A stretch of 64,000 bases of DNA from Woeseiaceae bacterium (GTDB lineage Bacteria; Pseudomonadota; Gammaproteobacteria; Steroidobacterales; Woeseiaceae): contig JAJFKS010000013.1 in assembly GCA_021773115.1 (NCBI GenBank), positions 116,243 to 180,242 of the forward strand. The letters are read 5' to 3'. Within the stretch, counting starts at the first letter, position 1; each line of letters starts with the position of its first letter. A model generated the notes under the pieces. It was not told where the DNA came from and did no database searches. It worked only from the letters and a program-made list of their open reading frames with translations. Positions 59,184 to 64,000 of this stretch are shown here, in pieces. The position numbers and the translations under genes are program-made.

Positions 59184-60062
59184 ATGTTCGGCAACGCAGC
59201 ATGGCCGCGACGATGCTGCTCGGTTTCCGCTGCACTAACCTCGCTCGTCTTGGTTGGCTGCGCGAGTACGCCGGATTCAGACGGTGTCGGGACCTATGGA
59301 CCAAAATGCTATTACAAAACTGTCCTCGATGATTCGATCAGCACCTGTCTCACGTTCGAGGACACTTGGAGATTGCGCGTGACATTGCCCGGCGCGACAC
59401 CCCGCTTGTCCGGACCTTTGCCCATCGACAGCACCCGTACACTCAAGAAGTTTTTCACCATCGGCGCAGGTTTCCGGGCATTCTGGATCGGTTACAGCGG
59501 TCATCCGTTCGGCGTAATACGCGTCGACGCCGATACTTTCGAGGCGACCGCCAAGATCCGTATTGATACGGGTTGGTCTTCTCGCTGGTTCGGATCCATC
59601 GGAACAATCGCCGTCGGAAGTCACGGAGTGTACGCATTGTCTGACTATGGGCTGCATCGGATCGATCCGAACGATGCTGCTGTGGTCGCCCGTGTTGAGC
59701 ACCGACCGGCGTTTGATGTGTTCGCGGACGGCGATCAGCTTTGGCTGGCACAGAGCAATGCCGTGAGCCGACTTGATCCCGATACCTTGGCAGTGCTCGA
59801 GGTACACGTGCCACCGCCGGGGACAGTCGTGGGCTGGGCCAGGTGGGCCGGGGCTTGGCCAGAGCATTTACCATCATTAGTCCGCGACTCCGAAGGCATG
59901 AAGATTGTGCTATCGGACCTTAGGTTTCGTGACAAGACTTACCGCGGCATGCAGCTTCTGCATTTCGGTCGCCTGGATCCGACGACCATGACCATCGTGC
60001 TGACCGAAGGCACGCCTGCGCCGCAGGAAATCGCACCGCTTTCATATCAGCGGGGCGTATAG
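59184..60062 (+). CDS. Hypothetical lipoprotein with repeated beta-strand pattern
   Basis: From ATG 59184, 292 residues. Residues 1-26 are a lipoprotein signal peptide with lipobox LVGC. An in-frame ATG at 59145 gives 13 more residues and a less regular signal. The mature part has repeated RVDADTFEATAKI, RIDPNDAAVVARV and RLDPDTLAVLEVHV blocks spaced about 45 residues, the pattern of beta-propeller blades seen in YVTN/NHL-like proteins. Function unknown. No SD is evident at either start. Orphan gene in the accessory end of the window. Confidence 0.65.
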   Translation: MFGNAAWPRRCCSVSAALTSLVLVGCASTPDSDGVGTYGPKCYYKTVLDDSISTCLTFEDTWRLRVTLPGATPRLSGPLPIDSTRTLKKFFTIGAGFRAFWIGYSGHPFGVIRVDADTFEATAKIRIDTGWSSRWFGSIGTIAVGSHGVYALSDYGLHRIDPNDAAVVARVEHRPAFDVFADGDQLWLAQSNAVSRLDPDTLAVLEVHVPPPGTVVGWARWAGAWPEHLPSLVRDSEGMKIVLSDLRFRDKTYRGMQLLHFGRLDPTTMTIVLTEGTPAPQEIAPLSYQRGV

Positions 60063-60174
60063 ATTAGTCGATATTGACGTGCGGGCTGAGAGCCCATGCC
60101 CGGTACTTAAGAAACGTAATGTGCAACATGGTATGTCGCACGAGACTTAATGCAATTCCAACTTCGGAGGGGTC

Positions 60175-61422
60175 ATGTTTATTTTAGTAACCGCGGTCAC
60201 CGTTGCCCTGGTGGTCTCTTTTCTTTGCTCGATCTTTGAGTCTGTTCTCCTGTCCATAAGACCGGCCCAGATCGAACATCTTGTCAGTACAGGACGCCGG
60301 TCCGGGCACCTCCTAAAAGGCTTCAAGAAAAGGATTGATGTTCCCATCGCCGCCATTCTGATCGTCAACACGATCGCGCACACCGTCGGCGCGACGGTTG
60401 CCGGTGCAAGTTATGTGGACGTATACAGCGAGCAGTCGCTATGGGCTTTTTCTGCAGTCTTCACGGTTGCTGTCCTGTTGTTCACCGAGATAATTCCGAA
60501 AACTGTTGGTGTGACCTTTGCCGATGTGCTGGCGAGTCCGGTCGCACATGCTATCCATTGGCTGACGGTAGTTCTCGGTCCGTTTGTCACGCTCGCAAGC
60601 AAAATATCACGCGGAATTCGAGGATCGAAAGAAGTCCAGGCGACATCGGTCGAGGAGATTCGGCTCTTGACCGCGATCGGCCGACAGGAAGGCGTCGTGG
60701 GAGCACGTACCGCAGGCATCATCGTGCGCGCGACGCGGCTGCACCAGCTACGGGCAGCCGACATCGTCGTGCCGCGGCAGCAAGTGGTGGCCCTCACCAA
60801 AAAGCAAAGCCCCGGCGACGTCATACGCACGATCCAGCAATCGGGATATAGCCGTTTTCCATACACACCGACAGGCCAGATCGACGACGTGTCCGGTGTG
60901 GTACACGTAAAGGAACTTTTGCTCTCGCTGTTGGACAATCCTGATGTCATCGACTGGCCCACGCTGGTGCGTGAGCCGGTCATCATTCCGGAGTCGACGC
61001 CGATTAACAATCTGTTGCAGGCGTTTCGAGCCGCGCGGCAGCACATGGCGATCGTCGTCGATGAGTATGGCGGCACTGAGGGTATCGTGACGCTCGAAGA
61101 CGTTATCGAAGAACTCGTTGGGGAAATTGTCGACGAGAGCGACCGGCCGACCGAGGATCTCTGGCCGCAGAAAGACGGTGCTGTGCACGCATTGTCGACG
61201 ATCGAGTTGCTGAAGCTGACCGAGTATCTGGGTATAGCATGGCGCCCCGATATCGACGTTCGCACGCTCGGCGGCCTGCTCACCTCGCGGCTTGAGCGAA
61301 TCCCCCGACAGGGCGATGTAATTAACTGGAATGGGTATCGCCTCGAAGTGCTCTCCGCTACCGAGACCAGGGCAGAGGTCGTCAGGCTCGCGCCGTTGCG
61401 AAAAGGCGAAACATGCGAATAA
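60175..61422 (+). CDS. CorC/HlyC (CNNM) family membrane protein with CBS pair
   Basis: 415 residues: DUF21/CNNM transmembrane domain (about 1-135; AVTVALVVSFLCSIFESVLLS, AAILIVNTIAHTVGATVAG, VFTVAVLLFTEIIPKTVG), a CBS pair (about 185-305, including VVDEYGGTEGIVTLEDVIEELVGEI) and a C-terminal transporter-associated CorC_HlyC domain (about 325-405). Relatives take part in magnesium or cobalt efflux. GGAGG lies before the ATG. It is followed by a terminator at 61484. Confidence 0.92.
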   Translation: MFILVTAVTVALVVSFLCSIFESVLLSIRPAQIEHLVSTGRRSGHLLKGFKKRIDVPIAAILIVNTIAHTVGATVAGASYVDVYSEQSLWAFSAVFTVAVLLFTEIIPKTVGVTFADVLASPVAHAIHWLTVVLGPFVTLASKISRGIRGSKEVQATSVEEIRLLTAIGRQEGVVGARTAGIIVRATRLHQLRAADIVVPRQQVVALTKKQSPGDVIRTIQQSGYSRFPYTPTGQIDDVSGVVHVKELLLSLLDNPDVIDWPTLVREPVIIPESTPINNLLQAFRAARQHMAIVVDEYGGTEGIVTLEDVIEELVGEIVDESDRPTEDLWPQKDGAVHALSTIELLKLTEYLGIAWRPDIDVRTLGGLLTSRLERIPRQGDVINWNGYRLEVLSATETRAEVVRLAPLRKGETCE

Positions 61423-61483
61423 TGCAGGATGAACGTTCCCTCCCGCCTTGGTGGCGCAGACTCCGGGAAATCGGTATTCCATC

Positions 61484-61503
61484 GGCCTGCAAGGCCATTT
61501 TTT
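61484..61503 (+). terminator. Terminator after the CorC/HlyC gene
   Basis: GGCCT (61484-61488), loop GCA, AGGCC (61492-61496), then ATTTTTT. Confidence 0.7.
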
Positions 61504-61658
61504 ACCCCAGGATGGAGTCATACGGGAATTGGCCGATACGCGACTCGTAACGGCGCCTTTCGGCAATGGATTCAGGCGCGTGTCATTTTGGTAGCGAGGG
61601 CTAGCTGCCAACGCTATCTAGCATTGGTTACGGCACTCGATGTCGCGACCTGAAATCT

Positions 61659-61955
61659 TTAGGCATTCACAGCAAACCGAATCTTGTGCACTCTCGAGAG
61701 GTTCGCGGATTTCTTCGCCTGCCAGAGATCATAGTTGTCCTGCATGGCGAGCCAGCTTTCAGGCGAGCGCCCAAGAGCCTTTGACAGGCGCAATGCCATC
61801 TCTGGGCTAACCGCGCTGCGCTCAGCGACGACACGCGCCAAAGTGGAAGCAGCTACACCCAAATTCTCGGCCAATGACCTGATACTGATATCAAATGGCT
61901 CGATGTATGTTTCCCGGATAAATTCGCCCGGGTGCGGGGGATTATGCATAGCCAT
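61659..61955 (-). CDS. higA: HigA-type antitoxin (XRE family)
   Basis: 98 residues from ATG 61955 (MAMHNPPHPGEFIRETYIEP). The HTH region reads SIRSLAENLGVAASTLARVVAERSAVSPEMALRLSKALGRSPESWLAMQ, the HigA/VapI pattern. It starts on the stop codon of the toxin gene (TAATG), giving the toxin-first order typical of higBA. The antitoxin should repress the shared promoter upstream of higB. Confidence 0.93.
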   Translation of the reverse strand: MAMHNPPHPGEFIRETYIEPFDISIRSLAENLGVAASTLARVVAERSAVSPEMALRLSKALGRSPESWLAMQDNYDLWQAKKSANLSRVHKIRFAVNA

Positions 61956-62233
61956 TAATTGTAGTCCTCGTAGTCCAACACGTACGCATTGCCATCTCTG
62001 AATTCGAAGGTCAGCCTCCAATTTCCGCTGACCCAAATCGACCAGCGGTTCCGGGCCCGCCCTTTAAGCGGATGCAACCGGTAACCCGGCACGTCCATAT
62101 CATCGATCATCCGAGATGTATCCAGGGCCGCCAACTGCAAACGAAGTCGAGCGGCATGTTTGGCCTGGATACCGGACTTACTGCCTGTCTCGTAGTAGCG
62201 CTTCAGACCTTCGTGCTTGAACGACTTGATCAC
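61955..62233 (-). CDS. higB: HigB-type ribosome-dependent mRNA interferase toxin
   Basis: 92-residue RelE/ParE-superfamily toxin: MIKSFKHEGLKRYYETG start, then GIQAKHAARLRLQLAALD, GYRLHPLKGRARNRWSIWVSGNWRLTFEF and the C-terminal VLDYEDYN. These are HigB (plasmid maintenance killer family) signatures, with the R/W/R residues expected for mRNA cutting on the ribosome. It overlaps higA by one base. A chromosomal toxin-antitoxin module at the edge of an accessory region. Confidence 0.94.
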   Translation of the reverse strand: MIKSFKHEGLKRYYETGSKSGIQAKHAARLRLQLAALDTSRMIDDMDVPGYRLHPLKGRARNRWSIWVSGNWRLTFEFRDGNAYVLDYEDYN

Positions 62234-62551
62234 CGGCAGAGTATAGCGCGTTGCGCATCACGCGACAATTCCAATATTTGTGTATTTTGCACAGAAATGA
62301 AAAGGGGCCCTTTCGGCATGCTCAAGGGTCATCGAAGTAACCACTAACCCGCCCATGGCTGTTGATTTGCACCGAAATTTGACCCAATTCCGCTACTTAT
62401 TTGCATCGACGATTGGCCCGTCTGGCCGCTACCTGATCGTGGCACACTCTGAGGTTCTTACCATTCTACCGGGTCAGTTTTCGCTGCAATTTCCGGGTCA
62501 ATATTCGTTGCAAATCAACAGCACAGACTCTTTTTTACAGTCTCGTGGACA
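62234..62551. other. 318-base region holding IS21-like ends
   Basis: No gene supported. It contains the higBA promoter region on its left side and a 161-bp element with inverted ends at 62360-62520. A plus-strand open frame over the element is spurious. Confidence 0.7.
62360..62520. mobile_element. 161-bp element with IS21-like terminal repeats, no transposase
   Basis: The left end (62360-62385) begins TGTTGATTTGC and the right end (62495-62520) closes with its inverted match GCAAATCAACA; the 26-bp arms match except for a few bases. A second copy of the inner GGGTCA-TTTTCG-TGCAA motif lies at 62471-62490. TG...CA tips and multiple terminal repeats are typical of IS21-family elements. No IstA/IstB coding sequence and no clear target duplication were seen, so it is a deletion remnant or a MITE-like derivative. 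Confidence 0.65.
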
Positions 62552-62869
62552 TCAACACGTGTACGAAAAGACAATAGGACAATTTACGATATTTATGACG
62601 TAATTTACTGTCTTCGGTGCCCTCCAGGTCTCATCATGTTTATCAGAAGCAATTGAAACAAAAACGTCGCAATTCCTTACTGCAATTTTGTGCTTAATCC
62701 TGAATTCGCTTATTTGCAATACCGCATCAATATCCAGTAACTCAATCGAACCGACGAAATTACCGGTATTATAATGGGTGTCAATCTCAGCGTTGGCAAT
62801 GACTTCTCTTAGTTCATCTGCCTGTGTTTTGGACAAATTCAAGAATCTGAAATATGCAGAACCGATCAT
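62552..62869 (-). CDS. Candidate immunity protein of the Rhs toxin
   Basis: 105 residues, unrecognised. Soluble, acidic to neutral, no signal peptide: begins MIGSAYFRFLNLSKTQADEL and ends IVFSYTC. It follows the Rhs gene by 46 bases on the same strand. In polymorphic toxin systems the immunity gene sits directly after the toxin C-terminus, so this is the natural candidate. The position is evidence; the function is inference. Its 3' end touches the IS21-like element region, so the gene may have been shortened there. Confidence 0.55.
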   Translation of the reverse strand: MIGSAYFRFLNLSKTQADELREVIANAEIDTHYNTGNFVGSIELLDIDAVLQISEFRIKHKIAVRNCDVFVSIASDKHDETWRAPKTVNYVINIVNCPIVFSYTC

Positions 62870-62915
62870 TCTTGGCCACCACTCTTCAAAGTCATATTCA
62901 CGTTATGAGAAATCA

Positions 62916-64000
62916 CTAATACTCATCATCGGGCGCGGGGTCGTCGCCACCGCGGCCCGTTCTTCGTTTCGAATCTTCATTTTCCCGTTTTCGGAGTTCT
63001 CTTTCAACAGGATCTTTCGGTTTTTCACTCCTTTCCTTGTTTCTCCGTTCTCGATTCTTTTTTCTGTCTATCTCATCTGGAAACTCATCCTCCCAATACT
63101 CGTTTTCGTTTTCGTTTTCGTCTTCGTCTTCTTCCTCTTCGTGGCGGTCCATATCACCAACATCTTCGACAAAAACTGGTGCTCTAACCGCCTCGATGAT
63201 CTTATAAACCCTATAACCACAATCGGCCAACGTAATACCAATGCCTATAGCCTCGCCTACAGGAAGTGGACCATCGGCTAAAGATGTGCCGAGGGCAATA
63301 CTGAGAGCTGCTCTTGAACACCCGCCACTTGGATCTACATTGCTTAGCGGATCATTACCGACGTAGGCATAGAGGTTCATCTGATCCTCATAGCCCACCG
63401 GATCTGTCTGCAAAAATCGTCCTATGTACGGCGAGTAGATACGTGCCTTGTAATGATAAAGACCCAACTCCGGAATCAAAATCTGGCCCGTGTACTGAAA
63501 GCGGCCGCTGTTAAGAGCATCCGGGATACCGTAGCTGTCGTACTGATTGATCGTGATGACCGCTCCGCTGTCATCGGTGATCGCCGTGATCGACCCGAGA
63601 TAATCGGCGTACAAGTTACTCCGATTGGCTTGTCCGACAGTTGAACCGCCGTATTCAAGTAAGGGTTCATCCACACCTGATCCGTGCACGTAGCGCTTGG
63701 TGATTGTGCCGCTGGTGTCATATTCGGCTACAAGCGCATCGCCGTCGTACAGGAAGCGCGTCGTCGCCCCACCCGGGCTGCTTGTCTCATACAATCGTCC
63801 GAGCGGATCGTACTTGAGCGTCGCAATCACGGCCTGTGTGGCGGTATTTTTAGCACTTGTCAGGCGATTTTCGATGTCGTACGTGTAGTCAGTTGATCCG
63901 TCCGACTCGAGGTTGCCGTTATCGTCGTAGGTGAACGACACACTGTCGACAGCGGTGTACTGATTTAAGCCATTGATACTGTAGCTTTCGGAGCCGACGC
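62916..64000 (-). CDS. Rhs-repeat protein, 3' part only (runs off the right edge)
   Basis: The frame stays open to the window end; the visible part is about 361 residues. It has YD repeats ([52 protein letters not shown]) and the Rhs core end [33 protein letters not shown]. The roughly 135 residues after the core are unique: a short hydrophobic section ([14 protein letters not shown]...[15 protein letters not shown]), then an acidic E/D/N tract and a basic R/K/E tract. This is where an Rhs toxin domain would be; I do not recognise it. The N-terminal half, including any secretion signal, lies outside the window. Confidence 0.88.
   Translation of the reverse strand, partial: VGSESYSINGLNQYTAVDSVSFTYDDNGNLESDGSTDYTYDIENRLTSAKNTATQAVIATLKYDPLGRLYETSSPGGATTRFLYDGDALVAEYDTSGTITKRYVHGSGVDEPLLEYGGSTVGQANRSNLYADYLGSITAITDDSGAVITINQYDSYGIPDALNSGRFQYTGQILIPELGLYHYKARIYSPYIGRFLQTDPVGYEDQMNLYAYVGNDPLSNVDPSGGCSRAALSIALGTSLADGPLPVGEAIGIGITLADCGYRVYKIIEAVRAPVFVEDVGDMDRHEEEEDEDENENENEYWEDEFPDEIDRKKNRERRNKERSEKPKDPVERELRKRENEDSKRRTGRGGDDPAPDDEY

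Noticed and set aside
60411..61611. Two long minus-strand open frames opposite the CorC/HlyC gene
   Set aside because: The plus strand encodes recognisable CNNM, CBS and CorC_HlyC domains with a good ribosome-binding site; the antisense products are low-complexity.
62355..62603. 82-codon plus-strand open frame between higB and the Rhs region
   Set aside because: It lies across the IS21-like inverted ends, whose repeats create its apparent internal repetition; no family resemblance or ribosome-binding site.

Overview
The window looks like a chromosomal segment from a free-living, non-enteric gammaproteobacterium. The evidence is gene order: infC-rpmI-rplT, gyrA-serC-(serA)-pheA-aroA-cmk-rpsA-ihfB-lapA-lapB, mtaD-ubiG-phosphatase-rmuC-yciK, scpA-scpB-rluB, smc-zipA-ligA, dksA-gluQ and rimP-nusA-infB-rbfA-truB-rpsO-pnp are all gammaproteobacterial blocks. 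LapA/LapB, ZipA, RmuC and UbiG point the same way. A marine lineage near Woeseiales, Chromatiales or Xanthomonadales is a guess from style (secreted S9 and M20 peptidases, a DksA with a Lys-rich arm), not something the sequence proves.

Layout. 0-5 kb: infC-rpmI-rplT, tRNA-Val, uvrB, a divergent aspartate aminotransferase, tRNA-Asn. 5-10.6 kb: a SAM methyltransferase, a secreted M20 peptidase, galU, a ComEA-like protein, lapB-lapA-ihfB. 10.6-20.6 kb: a long minus-strand series of translation, shikimate/phenylalanine, serine and gyrase genes. 20.8-25.5 kb: a tight plus-strand operon from mtaD to yciK. 25.5-30.9 kb: rluB-scpB-scpA and a YciO-type protein on minus; yciB, YciI-like, BolA-like and a parvulin on plus. 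30.9-34.4 kb: an unusual island with a secreted protein built of 20 GISGGD octapeptides, two DUF6502-type paralogs, long inverted repeats and a possible small RNA. 34.5-43.9 kb: ligA-zipA-smc, then dksA-gluQ and a YheT hydrolase. 44-52.6 kb: the rimP-to-pnp operon behind a leader with two tandem intrinsic terminators. 52.7-58.6 kb: aldehyde dehydrogenase, photolyase, esterase, S9 peptidase. 58.6-64 kb: accessory DNA with a short, possibly truncated membrane protein, an orphan lipoprotein, a CorC/HlyC protein, a HigBA toxin-antitoxin pair, a 161-bp element with IS21-like ends, and the 3' end of an Rhs gene with a candidate immunity gene.

Most of the window is housekeeping. The best candidate for something undescribed is the 30.9-34.4 kb island: the GISGGD-repeat protein has a two-part C-terminal region resembling DUF5666/OB folds, and the two DUF6502-type genes upstream look like DNA-binding regulators, with a perfect 12-bp inverted repeat between them and the repeat gene. 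Other points worth checking: an AUC start codon for infC, a DksA with one of four zinc cysteines and a long Lys-rich N-terminal arm, two orphan plus-strand terminators that may end small RNAs, and the Rhs/immunity/IS-remnant cluster at the right edge.
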